The notes: generated by a model from the sequence alone, not told the origin. Numbered from the stretch's first letter, positions 21,481-33,499 are shown. The stretch: 64,000 nt of DNA from Chaetoderma sp. LZ-2023a (GCA_034401795.1 CM067370.1:57519295-57583294); one strand, 5' to 3'. Numbers and translations are program-made.

Positions 21481-22430
21481 TACTTTGTTCCAATCCCTTA
21501 TCATACTGGGAATAAAGCTGAATTTAAAGACGTCAGTTCTTGCATAAATTTGGTTGAAATTATTTGGTTTTTTTATTTTCTGAATTGTAGTCTGTAGACT
21601 GTCCAATGATATCTTTGCTTGTTGCTGTAGACCTTTGTAGAACAAAATAAGGCAGTTTTATTTCCTTCTGTCTGACAACGGTGGGAGTTTTAGGGTTTCC
21701 ATTATATTTATCATACTCCCTGGTTCGTAGCAATAGTTTGAGGCGATAAATCTAGCTGCACATTTTTTCAGATTTTCTATTTTGTCCTGAAGAGTTATCT
21801 GATGAGGCTCCCAAACTGTACTTGCATACTCCAGAACTGGTCTAATCAGTCCCATGTATGCTTGCAGTCTGATTTCTTGGTAACAGAAAGATAAATTTCT
21901 CTGCAATAGTTCTACGGTAATGTATGATTCGCTGCAGATCTCAGTGATAGGTTTGTTTCATTGGTGATGTTGACGCCCAAGTACTTTACTGATGAAACAA
22001 AACTTAGACTGGTTCCTTTTAGTGAGTAGTCAAATTTGATGGGTTGTTTTTTTCTGGTTAGGCTCATCATGTCGCATTTTACTAGTTGGAAGCGCATTCC
22101 CCAAGTGGTAGCCCAGTTACCTAACATGCTTATGGCTTGTTGGAGTGCCTCACAGTCCTTGGGGTCATCAATTTCCCGTTAGCATACGCAATCATCGGCG
22201 AATAGCCTGATCCCTGAGGAAATGTCCTGGACTATATCATTTATGTGGACTTAAAACAGTAATGGGCCTAGAACGGTTCCTTGAGGTACACCAGACACAA
22301 CATCAATAACGTTTGATTTGGCATCATTGACTACTACGCACTGTTTGTGACATGTTAAGAATGAGTCAATCCAATTTAGTATGTGATAGAGTTCCCGATC
22401 ATACCCATCCGCACCCAACAAACAGTCCAG
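21481..22430 (-). mobile_element. LINE A fragment (non-LTR reverse transcriptase)
   Basis: Minus-strand pieces run from RT palm to the C-terminal domain. From the 22420 side, text equivalent to GTVLGPLLF..HINDIVQDISSGIRLFADD.. is visible in broken frames. At 22127-21912 MLGNWATTWGMRFQLVKCD and SVKYLGVNI follow, and at 21906-21658 GLIRPVLEYASTVWEPHQ and LKKCAARFI. At 21645-21481 comes FKFSFIPSMIRDWNKV. It is 5'-truncated, and its 3' end is replaced by the 5' repeat of DIRS-1 at 21480. The clade is CR1/Jockey-like by motif style, not firmly assigned. Confidence 0.8.
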
Positions 22431-23175
22431 TAGGTGGAAGACATACTAGCAGAAGAAGATTGTGAAGACCTGCTACACGCAACGAACGTCAATGTCCTAC
22501 ATGCTCTCTATGTACTAGTACAAAGGTACTGTTGGGCATGTTCAGTTTTCTTCTAGAAAACTTTATAGCTCGTCTTCCTACATTTTCATTGGCTAGTACT
22601 TGAAGTTAGTCAATGCGAATCTAGTTTTCTCTTCATAGCGGGAATTTAGATCATAGCATAGGCCATAAGGTGAGTTTAAGCTGTCACTCTCGTAGCTACT
22701 CGGGTATGTACTCGATTCTAACCTCCTATTTAAATGTGTCTGTGAAAGTATCTACTGGGTACAAATAGTTACATTTTCGCGCTACTCAAGTAATGCGAGT
22801 GACGATCTAAACGCGTCCTTAGTGCATCATCATGTGATTTATATCTTTTTGCGGCAACATTTTATGTCAAATCTTGGACTAATTTTGATGTAATAAATGA
22901 TGTTTATTAAAGCATACGCAATATTTAGGCAGTCCCATTTAATAATTTTACTCCCACGATGATAGTTATGAGGTATACATTAAGTATAATCGTAAGGCAG
23001 CAAGAATCTATAACGGGAAATGGTGTTAAATTTTTTTAAAACAATTTTAGAGAATCGATTTCAACTTGTTCTCAAAATATGGGCAGGTCTAACGATATTG
23101 TGATATCGTTTTCATTTGCAAAACGATATCGTGAGCAGCTTGACCATTTTGCTCTAGCGAAAAGTTAACTTGTTG
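22431..23175 (+). repeat. Dispersed repeat R, copy 2, and flanks
   Basis: 22550-23070 matches 8640-9170 block by block (CTACTCGGGTATGTACTCGA; TTTATTAAAGCATACGCA; ATATTTAGGCAGTCCCA; CGATGATAGTTATGAGG). No protein-coding content. Near 23090-23150 short GATATCGT inverted repeats occur. Confidence 0.6.
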
Positions 23176-23179
23176 TCAA

Positions 23180-24200
23180 TATAGACCATTACGTCTTTTT
23201 CTATAGTGATTTCTTCAAGTTGTACTGTTTGTCCATCTGATGCATATGATATGTGTGGGTAGGCAGTCCTTACCCTAGTTTCATGACTTTGCATTTTTGT
23301 GGGTGGAACTTCGTTAACCACTTATCAGACCACTCCTGTAGGGCATCAATGTCTGCTTGTACTGATAGACAGTGTTCATGGGATAATATTGCCCTGCACA
23401 ATTTTGTGTCATTGGCAAAAAGTTTGATGTAGCTGGTGACTACTTCTGGAAGGTCATTGATGTAGATCAAGAACAACATCGGACCAAGGAACTGCCCTAG
23501 GGAAATCCCTCTGAGCATGAAGATAAACTGCCATTGACACACTCTTTGCCAGCGATTTGTCAGGAAGGCCCTGATCCAAGCGAACAATTTCCTGGTACTG
23601 CCGTAATTTTGAAGTTTGGCAAGTAATCTGGCATGTGGCACAGTATCAAATGCCTTCTGAAAATCGAAGAATACTGTATCAATGCAAAATTGATCATCAA
23701 GCATATGAGTCCAGTCTTCCATAACCGATAGTAACTGTGTCATACATGATTTTCCTTCCATGAAACCATGTTGTTCAGCAGAAAATAGACAGTTGGACTT
23801 CATGTGGCAAACTAGGTCATCTTTTACCATTGATTCCATCAATTTACAACATATAGAAGTTAGCTGCTAACAGGTCTATAGTTATTTGGAGCCCGCTTAC
23901 TTCCTTTTTTTAATATTGCTGTGACATTACTGCATCGCCATTGTTTGGAAGCTATGTCTTAATTAATTCGTTTTGTGAATATTATATAGTGGTAGCGCCA
24001 GTGATGTACTCCATTCCCTTAAAACTCTAGGGTGCAACTCATTAGGCCCAGCAGAATTATTAATTTTTAGCTTCTGCAGATATTCACTGATTTTATTTAT
24101 AAAATATTATCAATATTATTATTCAATATTATCGAGATCTTCATTTACTCTGGAAGCCTCCATGTTAGGGATGTTTACTGTGTCCTCGTTCGTGAAGACA
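23180..24200 (-). mobile_element. LINE B fragment
   Basis: A 190-residue frame (23842-23270) holds RT motifs: FSAEQHGFMEGKSCMTQLL, FFDFQKAFDTVPHARLL, then LGPMLFLIYINDLPEVV and KLFANDTKLC. The catalytic Y/F-A-D-D box reads FANDT, so the second Asp has become Asn. Upstream text to about 24195 includes FTNEDTVNIPNM, the usual pre-RT segment. The 3' part is missing beyond KVMKLG. The 5' side is interrupted by the MITE at 24208 and then LINE C. Confidence 0.82.
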
Positions 24201-24207
24201 CTAGTTC

Positions 24208-24694
24208 AGTTCGGGAAATCTCAGAATTCAGAAACATCCCAATTCCGAATTTGGTAACATTGTTGAATTCAGATACTAAGTTTCCAAATTCGGAAACTTA
24301 AATTTGATTTCTCAATTGGGAGTTCAATTCATAGATTGGATGCTTTTTTACATTTTGGATAGTTGCCAACATTTATATATAACTAATTCATCAAAGGAAT
24401 TCCAAATTTGTATGCATATTTTTTCTTCAGTAGTCACCATAAAGGTTATGACCGCGAGTTCAGTGTGTCTCATGTCCATATTGGTTTTAGACATAATTTT
24501 TCTTTCGCCTACTCATATATAAGACATCTAACACACACTGAGCATATCTTTGGTTGATTGACCAATAAATGCAAATACTGTTAAAAACTTATGTGGTATC
24601 CAAATTCAGAAACCCCATATCTGAATTCGGAAACCATCAGAACAGAATTTATGAATTCGGAAACGTTTCTAATTCTGAGATTTCCCGAACTGAG
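24208..24694. mobile_element. MITE with TCAGTTCGGGAAATCTCAGA termini
   Basis: Terminal inverted repeats of about 24 bp lie at 24208-24232 and 24665-24690. Subterminal regions are filled with variants of GAATTCGGAAAC in both orientations. The + strand open frame inside (24304-24522) has no recognisable content. The target duplication is uncertain (possibly GT). Confidence 0.7.
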
Positions 24695-24713
24695 TTAACG
24701 AAGAATTTATTAC

Positions 24714-26755
24714 TTACTTAGGTTCCTTCTGACCGCAGGCAAAAGCCTCTATGGTCAGATTTTCATCATCATAATACGGTGCTCTGTCGCTTCCGGATTC
24801 CAATGGTGCGGTGTAATTATATATTAGTGGTTGGTCTTTCCGATGTCTGTCGAGGCGAGCCGTAAATGTGCTGATTGATGCCGCTTCTACGTGTTCTGGC
24901 AGCTTGTTCCAGACTTTTACAGCCCGAACTGCAAAATAATTTCCCCATAATTCTAACTTTGCACTTGGTTGGAAAATTTTCCTATTATGCCCTCTAGCCT
25001 CATCTCGTTGCACATCATTATTTCTTAGGGTGAAAACACCTCCTGTTTCCATGTCATAGATACCATGCAGCATCTTATAAACTCCAATCATGTCCCCCAT
25101 GAACTCTTAAAAAAGCCAGTGTTAGAAGCCTAAGTCTCCTAAGTCTTTCTTCATAACTTAAGCCTGGTATCTGCTTCGTAGCTCTTCTCTGGACATTTTC
25201 TATTAGTGTGACCTGTTTTTTTATGAATGGGCTCCACACCGATTCTGCATAGTCCAGGTGGCTTCTAACCATTGCCTTATACAGTGGTATAAACGTCGTC
25301 TCATTTAGGCTAACATAGGCACTTCTGATTATTGCAAACATACTGGTTGCTTTGTTGACCTTTTCACTAATGTGCTTTTCAAAATTTAGGCCTTCGTCTA
25401 TAGTGACACCTATATCCTCTTCTTGTTCCGATCTTATTATGGTATGTGTCTTTGTATCAGCAATAATGTGATAACTGTGTCCCTCTGCTTTCATCCGCCC
25501 TGTCGACACATTTATCTGGGTGAAAGCGCAGAAGCCAAGTGTTTGACCATTCAGCCAGCTCATCTAAGTCTGCTTGTAAAAGGGTATGGTCCTCTTCTTC
25601 AATAATTGCTCTAAAAATCTTTGTGCCATCTGCAAATAAGTATATATCGGACATTACACGACTTGGCAGATCATTTATGTAGATGACAAAAGGTAAAGGG
25701 CCTAAGAAGCTGCCTTGGGGAATCCCACTTGTTACACCCATCAAACGAGATTCTTCACCACCTGCTTGCTGTTTTCGGTTGCTAAGAAATGATTTGATTC
25801 AAGCATGAATTGGATAGTCTACTCTATACGCCAGTATTTTGTCCATGAATCTCCTATATGGAATGGTACCAAAGGCTTTCTTGAACTGACGTCTTAAGTA
25901 AATTGCACCAACATTATGTCCCTCATCGATTGCCTTTGTCCATTTATCCAGGACATGCAGGAGCTGTCATGTTGTTGATCGTCCGCTGATAAACCCAAAT
26001 TGTTTTTGACTAAAGGCTTTGTTTTCTAATAGGTAGTTCATTATGTGGTCTCTGATTATACCTTCTAGGACTTTGTACAGAATACTTGTGAGAGCCACTG
26101 GCCTGTAGTTCACGGCCTGCTTTTTGTCTCTCTTCTTGAATATTGCCGATATTCTTGCTTCCTTCCAGGCGCTAGGCACGGTCTTTGTTCTGAATGATGT
26201 TTCGTAAATCTTGGCTAATGGGATGGTCAGGGGTTCTGCAAGTACAGGGGGATGAATACTGTTTGGGCCAGGAGACTTACTTATGTTTAATTTACGCAGA
26301 GCCTTTTCCACCATCTCTTCTGTGATGTGATGATGTGTCATCTGTGATGTCATATTAAGATCTGGAATCCCTGGTGTTACACCCATTGGCTCAATAGTAA
26401 ATATGCTTGAATAAAAAGTTAGCTAATACCTCCTCAGTCTTCTCTTTGTTAATCTTCGTAAGTGGCGAGTTCTTATCAGATGGGATTGTGTATAAGTCTG
26501 ATATGCTTTCTTTCGTGCTACATTTTGACTTAATATATTTCCAAATTGCCTTTGGAAATGCTCTTGCCTTGTTTCTTAGCTTACAGTATTCTTGATACTT
26601 CTCTCCACTTTTAGTCTCCATGTAACGCTTCCAGGCTGTATGCTTTTTCTTTATTGTTTTCAGTGCTGCTCTATCAAGTGGTTGGTTTCCCTTCTTTCTT
26701 GTGTTTGGTGGTACCATCTTTCTTGGTATGTGTTTCATTTCCATGTTTCATAGTA
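24714..26755 (-). mobile_element. LINE C (ORF2 from pre-RT to C-terminus, broken)
   Basis: The minus-strand order spans 26744 to the stop at 24714. The pre-RT part contains KKKHTAWKRYMETKSGEKYQ and FPKAIWKYIKSKC. RT fingers (26386-25967) contain KLNISKSPGPNSIHPPVLAE, AISAIFKKRDKK-type text and VNYRPVALTSILYKVLEGII. The palm (25744-25457) contains GIPQGSFLGPLPFVIYINDL and FADGTKIF (Asp to Gly in the catalytic box). The thumb (25563-25075) contains YAESVWSPFIKKQV and ENVQRRATKQIPG. The C-terminus (25100-24714) contains AVKVWNKLPEHVEAASISTF and RLDRH. At least three frameshifts or stops. The tail TAAGTAAGTAATAA suggests a simple-repeat 3' end, set into LINE B sequence (NKFF). The 5' end meets DIRS-2 at 26757. 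Confidence 0.85.
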
Positions 26756-26985
26756 TATTAAACGAAATCACGGATTTCTTTTTTCACGAGAGTTGAAACT
26801 TACCTCCCTAACACTTTTTGATATTCCCAAATATCGACTTTCACTTAATAAACACTCAGATTAAAAACAGTTAGGTGCCCCTACTGGGCAGGTAGTCAGA
26901 TGACAGTCTGGCGGATGCCAGCCCCAACCTCGCCCATGCACAGACTAGCACTTCCTCTGTGGGGCAGAGAGGCCAGGTCCGTGTT

Positions 26986-27095
26986 AGGGAGGTAAGTATC
27001 AACTCTTTCGTGGAAAAAGAAATCTGTGATTTCATTTATTTCACTTCAAGAGTATACTTACCTCCTTAACACGCTTTGATATTGCCAGAATTTGT
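26986..27095 (-). repeat. DIRS-2 internal complementary region
   Basis: TTAGGGAGGTAAGTATCAAC with GAAATCTGTGATTTC is the reverse complement of 26765-26815. The second half, from ATTTCACTTCAAGAG, is identical in order to that of DIRS-1. A C-rich tract at 27270-27280 lies shortly beyond it. Confidence 0.8.
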
Positions 27096-27637
27096 AAGAG
27101 AATTTGGCGGGAGGGAGGCGAGGTCAAAAGACCAGCTCTTCTCTATGCGCTTTTCTGCGATTAAAGCACTTAAACTTGATGTGAGAAAACCACACCCAGT
27201 AAATGATTTGAACATTGGATAACACACCCGATGGCTGAGAGAAGACCATATGTCATAAGCGCTCCACATCCCCCCCCCCCAACCTCACACCCTTTTTTCT
27301 CGGGAGGGAGACAGAATGACCTCTATGTCCCATACGCTCTCTACGTACAAGTGCCTTGTACTATAGGACATTAGACGAAAAAGGCTCAATTTTTGTATAC
27401 TCTCAAGAATGAACCACATAAAACACATACCATCACCATATTAATAACGAAAGGTCACGTGACAAAACAATCAACAATGAACAACACATAAAGAAGACTG
27501 ACTTTGTGAATTGCTTGATGCTGTCATCTTCTCATAGGTGAAGACTGATGGACTCCAGACAAGTGGTTGTTTACATTGATAAATTGTGATATATATAAAA
27601 AAAATGAGAGAACCTCATCAAAATATGTAAACCTAAA

Positions 27638-28256
27638 TTATTTTTTCAAAATCGATGATGTGAGAGGATTCAAGGTGTCACGGAGGTAATGGTCGGTGAA
27701 ACTTGACTCACAGTGCCACTGGGCTACTGACATGATGTCGTCCACAGGGACCCCATTAAACAGGACAGTGGAATCCACTACGCGGCAAACACTGTGAGCC
27801 TTGACAAAATCAACTTGTTTACCTGTGGCAGATTTATAACAAATTTGAATACATTCTACAATCAATCTGGAAATGGTGTCCTTAGAAGCCCTACCATGAG
27901 GTTCAATATACGACAACCATAATGATGATGGGTCCATCCGCCATTGCTGGGTACATTGTTTGTACTTGTTTAATGCACGGACTAAAAACCATGCCTTTGA
28001 ATTAGGATCATATCTAGTCAAAGCTGGTAAAACTATGGGTTGACCTGTATATTTAAAAAGACTGGTTTTTATCCATGAAATTTATCCTAGGTAGAAGCCT
28101 AAGGCCTTCCCCTGTAACCACATAACGGTCTACCTCGGCTGATAAGGTATGAATTTTGCTTCTCCGCCTTGCCGAGGCCCCACCAATTAAAAATACAGTT
28201 TTAAGAGTCAACATTTTCAGAGAAATGGAACTTAGAGATTCAAATGGCTTATCAGC
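27638..28256 (-). pseudogene. DIRS-2 recombinase, C-terminal half
   Basis: The 127-residue frame 28021-27638 contains WRMDPSSLWLSYIEPHG, KAHSVCRVV, SVAQWHCESSF and TDHYLRD. The HxxR catalytic Arg reads Cys (AHSVC), although an Arg follows directly. Further N-terminal text to 28256 (SEIHTLSAE-like) is in other frames. The frame is cut at 28256 by the insertion that follows. Confidence 0.82.
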
Positions 28257-28262
28257 TAATAC

Positions 28263-29406
28263 AGGGTTCGATTTCTAGTTATGTCCGCTAATCCGAGACT
28301 ACCTGATTCTCATACAGACTACTCATAGTCTGCTGGTCACAAGTCCGGTGGACTAGTGCAAAATTATCCATTGGACTCGCAAAAACGAAATATTCCATGA
28401 CATTGAGAAAACTAATGCATAAATTTCTTGCAAACACACAAGCTTACCCATTTAAAATTACCGCAGAAGCTATATATATATAATTCAGTAATAATGTAGA
28501 ATTCCTAAAATTGATTTTGACCGATACTGACATATATATCATATGTATATGGCTTGGAAACTACAAAATATAGCATAACGATTAAACCAATGCGAATACC
28601 TGTACACTACATTTAATAATTAAACAAGTATACTGATGACAGATTTTGCCGAGGAACCTATACACTCCCAACATCTTCGACGAATTGAAACTTCCAGTTC
28701 ATTTTGTCCTAGGAGGGATATGAGAATTCCTATTATCTAGGAATGTTGTCGTGTCAGATTTAGTAATGTCGATATCAACCGATTTTGGGACAAACATTAT
28801 GATAAAATGTATTAAGTTATCACTAAACTACTATTAGAACATCGTGAGCATGCTTTCTAGACAATACCATTCGATATTTAATCATTTCATGGCTTGAATT
28901 GACATGCGCATGCGTGTCAAGCTATTGCCATAACTTACAAAATAGTAACGCAATTTGGACACGTATTATACTAATTCTTCTTAGATGCACCAAAATTTAT
29001 GATCGTTGCGCATATTATTTTTTTGCAATGCGTTAATCCGGTACTTCGCTCACAAATTTAAAGAAAAAATCTTATTTAGCATGAGTGCATATATATATTC
29101 ATACGCGTGATTTGCCGATTACTGGAACTACACAACAAATTACATGTGGTGCCTGGTTCCCTGTATAATATGAATATTATAGCGCTAAAAAAATTGATAG
29201 CGGTTCCAAACTAATTATGCAAAATCAAATCAAGCGATAAGGGTACTAAAAACTTTGGCGGGAAATGTGAGTACCATAGGATATGTATTGTGTGGTATGT
29301 AGATTTTCCAAACCCCCTTTAACAGGACTAGTGCTTTTATCTGCGGAGTATTTTCAAAACACTAGTCCAACAGACTGGTGACATAAAAAGTTAAGATCTA
29401 CTCCTG
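28263..29406. mobile_element. Non-autonomous 1.14-kb insertion in the DIRS-2 recombinase
   Basis: Flanked by TAATAC at 28257-28262 and 29407-29412. Removing the insert and one TAATAC restores a sequence collinear with DIRS-1. The ends are loosely inverted (CAGGGTTCGATTTC against CAGGAGTAGATCTT). Subterminal segments are inverted too: GGTGGACTAGTGCAAAA near 28350 and CACTAGTCCAACAGAC near 29359. No open frame encodes anything recognisable. The superfamily is unknown; the duplication is 5 or 6 bp depending on where the end is placed. Confidence 0.75.
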
Positions 29407-29412
29407 TAATAC

Positions 29413-30620
29413 CTGAAGCACTAGTGATTAACTCCAATACAGAATCACAGGGGGATTCCTTGGTCTTAGATTGTCCATGCCATTAAAGTATTTAATGTAC
29501 TTCATCACTTCTCCTATTAGCCAAGCAAGGGATAACTGTCATTAAAGCTGACTTGTAGCCAGCAATAGAGTTAGGCTTAAGGCTATAGGCATCATACAGG
29601 TGACAGAGGAAATCGGCTACTACCTGAATAGATGAATCCATTGGATTAATACATCTTTTTGAGCACCATTCTGCAAATCTGTTGATTTTATAGTTATACG
29701 CTCTGGAGGTTGACCCCTTCTGGCTTTTGCCATAAACAGGGCTGCTTGCTCAGAAAAGCCCTCCTTAATTCTTGATTCCTTGACAACATCCACGCAGTCA
29801 ATCTGAACATTGACGGATTGTTGTGAAGGGCCTTGCCGTGGAAGATAATATTGTCCATCACAAGCAGAGGAACCGGATTGCAGACCAGAAGGTCCAGCAG
29901 ATCCGTATACCATGATCGACTTGGCCAATTTGGGGCGATCAGAAGCACTTGGCCCTCCTCCTGTCCGGTTTTCTGAAGAATTTTTGGAATCAGGATTGCT
30001 GGACGGAATGCGTATGCATACATTCCCACCCAGCTGATAGCTAACACATCTGCCGCGATAGCGCTTGGATCTGGAATCGGAGAGACGTACGTCGTCATCT
30101 TCGCATTCTTCTTTGTAGCGAATAAATCTATGTTGGGTTTCCCCCAGTGGTTGAACAGATGATCCGCCACACATTGTTTTAGTTGCCATTCCGTAGGTAA
30201 AACACTCATCCGTCGGCTCAATGAGTCTGCTAGCAGATTTAACCTTCCCAGAATATGAACGGCTTTCAAGGTGATCCTGTGATCCATGCACCAGCAAAGC
30301 AATTACCATGTCATCATACAGAGACCGGGCGACTTCGTTCCGCCCTGGCGGTTTATGTAAGTCACTACTGTTGAATTGTCTGATCGAACCAGAACAATCT
30401 TGCCCTGAACTTTCATTAAGAAATGTTCCAGGCCCAGTACTACTGCTCGTAATTCCAGTATATTGATACGTTCTTGTGACTGATCCAGATTCCAAAGCCC
30501 TAATACTGTGGCTTCTTCCAGGCAAGCTCCTCATCCCTCCATTGATGCATCTGTATACATCGTTATCTGAGGGTGGGGAGGGGTCACCCCGTCAGGAGAT
30601 TCTCTCTTACCATCCACCAT
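29413..30620 (-). pseudogene. DIRS-2 recombinase N-terminus and RNase H region
   Basis: Two overlapping frames. One (30302-29694) carries HILGRLNLLADSLSRRMSVL, WGKPNIDLFATKKNAK, YVSPIPDPSA and LLIAPNWPSRSWYTDLLDLL. The other (30534-29620) holds the recombinase N-terminus start (CVDVVKESRIKEGFSEQAAL). RNase H text upstream (about 30420-30340) reads QGKIVLVRSDNSTVV-like in a separate frame. Same overlap as in DIRS-1. Confidence 0.8.
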
Positions 30621-30806
30621 CAGGGTTCTGCCCAAGATGAAATTAGTGCCAGACATTTTTACGGAAATTTTACAAACTTCCTTGAAATAAAGCTTAATTT
30701 CAACAAAATATGTGAAAAGTGGTGGTTAAAAAAGATAGTTTAGTCTTTAGTGCTGGTTACAATTGTTGAGTGGTGGCTAATCACGACCAGTGCAGGCAAA
30801 AGCCTG
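30621..30806. mobile_element. 186-bp MITE in DIRS-2
   Basis: Termini CAGGGTTCTGCCC and GGCAAAAGCCTG are inverted (CAGGSTTYTGCC). Flanking CACCAT at 30615-30620 and 30807-30812 is a 6-bp target duplication. DIRS-1 has the uninterrupted site (CCACCATTGCAGG at about 17288). Confidence 0.85.
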
Positions 30807-30812
30807 CACCAT

Positions 30813-31330
30813 TGTAGGTGATGAATAAGAGGCTCCAATACCGGCACACTTGAGTCCAGTGATCCTGTACTCTGGGTCTACTGTGTCATGAGAAACAACT
30901 GGATAGGCCGCCTGCATAAGGCTGCCTGTGGAATGACTGGTTCCAATGAAACCATCAACCCCAGCATTCTCAAGTAAACCTGTGCTAGGACAAGACGACT
31001 GTTGCACACTGACTGTATTAATGCGATGAGTACTTGCACCCTCTCCTGAGTAGGATAAACATATCCTATCTGTACATCGAAGAACATTCCTAGGTAAACA
31101 AACTTCTGGGATGGAGACAGCCCTGATTTTTGAAAGTTGATTATCCAGCCTAAGTCTGTGAGAGTTTTTAGAACTATCTCCAGATTTGCTGATACACTTT
31201 CCTGATTGTATGCTTCTAACAGCCAGTCGTCTATGTATGTATGGACTGCTATGCTTCTCCTGCGGAGGTATGCTGTTATCGCAAGAACCAACCTGGTGAA
31301 GACCCGAAGCTGTTGAAATTCTGAATGGTA
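30813..31330 (-). pseudogene. DIRS-2 reverse transcriptase, C-terminal half
   Basis: Frame 31291-30878 reads VLAITAYLRRRSIAVHTYID, DWLLEAYNQES, SPSQKFVYLGMFFDVQ and VSLEPVIPQAALCRRPIQ. YIDD is intact. RT is broken off at 31330, upstream of the palm's first Asp, by DIRS-4. Confidence 0.85.
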
Positions 31331-31721
31331 AAAAAACCCACAGACACCCCCCCCCCCTTGCGGGTTAGTCTGTTGTTTTATTAACCACTATAAAAACATA
31401 TTTACCGTTCAATCACTGCGAGCTAAATCAATTATCTGCATTTAGCTACCAGAATAAGATTTTTATGCTTGCATATACTCCTCCCCATGCCTATTCCTAT
31501 AAATATGGACCCTCAACCAGGCTACTGGTTAGGTCCATCTCCAGTATATTAACTGATATAGACTGGCACCAGTCTGTACTCACTCCATAGTGACGCCTGT
31601 CACTAAACGCGCTTGCGCATGTGCACTGGAGCCCAAATAGGAAACAGATTCACTTTTCTGAATTTAAGTGCCAAATATTATAGGCAAATTCTCAAATCAA
31701 TTCCATGCGGGGTGGCTGATG

Positions 31722-31870
31722 CCGGGTCGTAGTGATTGAATGGTAAGTATGTTTTTATAGTGGTTAATAAAACAACAGACCAACCCGCAAGGGGGGGGGG
31801 TCTGTGGGGGGGTTGTGATTACACCACAAAAACATCCATTACCGTTCAATCACTACTTGCTAAACCCGTA
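31722..31870 (-). repeat. DIRS-4 internal complementary region
   Basis: GAATGGTAAGTATG through GGTTAATAAAACAACAGACC and the G-tract to about 31815 is the reverse complement of 31340-31420. The second half (CATTACCGTTCAATCAC) predicts the lost 5' end. Confidence 0.8.
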
Positions 31871-32159
31871 GATTTGGTCAGTGCCCCACTTAAAACATTA
31901 GGTGGGAGGCGATTTGAGAATCAATCAAACAAGGATAAAAATCAAACCAATCTTATCCAAATGTTAATAACATAATATAATAGTGCATTTAAATCAATCA
32001 CACCGTGATTATCAAATAAGGAAAATTTGAACTTCGAGATAAATAAAAACCAAAAAAAACTCTCACCATTTCTTACAGAGAGTTAACGAAAATGGCGAGA
32101 TGTGCTTGGTCTTCAGCTATATTGGTTAAAATCGTAATATTACGAAAGAATGAGGCTGC

Positions 32160-33070
32160 TGCACTCTGATCTTTCAGATAAAAGGTTGTAAAAGAGGATT
32201 CAGATTTTCATCCTGCAACCTGTATGACTTCATCTAAAAACGAACAAGCAAAAAGTGCAAAAGAGGAAGCCATTCCTCTAACATCGTGAGCTTTAATATG
32301 GGAGAGATTAATTTGCTCCGGAGAAGCAATCTCGTAACAAAGCTTAATCGTCTCTCAAATCCATCAGGATATCATAAACTTTGAGACTGGCTTAGTTATC
32401 TCTTCCGCATAAGAAAAACATAAAAGGGACGGATCAAATCTTTTGAAATCAATTCGCTGTTTGTACATTCTTAATGCCCTAACATGACATCAGAGTTTAT
32501 CGGAAGGCGAAAAAGACGATAATGATTTTTAAATGATCGGACTAGCAGGAAACGGTTAGACTGAGTTTTAGATAAAAAATCCCTTCTGGGATTAAAACTA
32601 AACCGTCTCCTGAAACTATAAATCTCTCCCTTTCAGCAGAAAAAGCATGAATTCTGAATGCCTTCTAGCAGAGGCCGTTAATACTAATAGAGGAAAGAAG
32701 TTCAAAATGACGGCCTGCCAGCACTTGAAGAACCAAAGCCAAGTTCCATGGAAGTGAAGGCTTAGCTATCGGAGGACGAATATTGCCGAGACCTCTAATA
32801 AAAACTATTAAAGGTCTTAGTGTCCTTGACATCGGCATACAGAAGGCAAGGAAGAAGATGCCAGAGAAAATCTATATCCCCTAACCAAATTAGCTGATAA
32901 ATGGAAGGAATCAGAGATATGTTAAAAAAGTCTAATACTTGGGGAATAGAAACAGAATCGGGCACGAGACCTTGGTCTGAACACCATTCTCCAAAAATTT
33001 TAAGTCAGCACTTGTAAACTCTGCGGTTCGACTCTCTTCTGGAAGAATTGATAATTACTGGAGATCTTGA
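32160..33070 (-). pseudogene. DIRS-4 tyrosine recombinase remnant
   Basis: Broken frames. Minus-strand translation near 32302-32270 gives HIKAHDVRGMASS (HxxR box), followed by SFALFACSFLDEVIQVAG, a stop where Trp is expected, and SESSFTTFYLKD near 32200-32170 (Tyr box). Upstream AFLLEGERFIVSG-like text lies at about 32600-32640. Too decayed for a continuous product. Confidence 0.7.
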
Positions 33071-33499
33071 AGAAACTTAATTCTCGTAGACTATAGTTTC
33101 GATATTTTCCAAACACACAGACTGAAGATTTCTGAGTTTGGATGAAGACAAAGACCTCTTACTTGAGACAGAAGATCCTGGGAGAATGGAAGAAGATGAG
33201 GGAAGTCTACCAGGAGATCTAGAAGGTCTACAAACCAAATCCTCTTTGGCCAAAAAGGAGCTATAAAAGAATCTCTCATATTTGATCTTTGACATTCTTC
33301 AACACTAACCAGAGCTCTAGATAAGCTTTTCAATAATTGGGTGATTCACTCTTAGAAATTTTGTAAATTGGGTTTCCTTGGAATTTAATTGGCTATTATA
33401 CATTATTAGCAAGACAACTGAAATAATTGGGTGATTTTCTATTTCAGTACTCATGATGTTAAAAATTAATTGGGTGATTGGCAATTTTTATTGGGTGAA

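Larger units (their letters stand above)
26757..31330 (-). mobile_element. DIRS-2: 3' two-thirds of a DIRS1-like element
   Basis: A close relative of DIRS-1. The 3' terminus (AAACGAAATCACGGATTTC) is at 26762, the internal complementary region at 26986-27095, then recombinase, RNase H and RT. It stops inside RT at about 31330, where the 3' end of DIRS-4 begins. The gag and 5' repeat are not seen anywhere later in the window. Two smaller insertions sit inside it (28263-29406 and 30621-30806). Confidence 0.88.
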
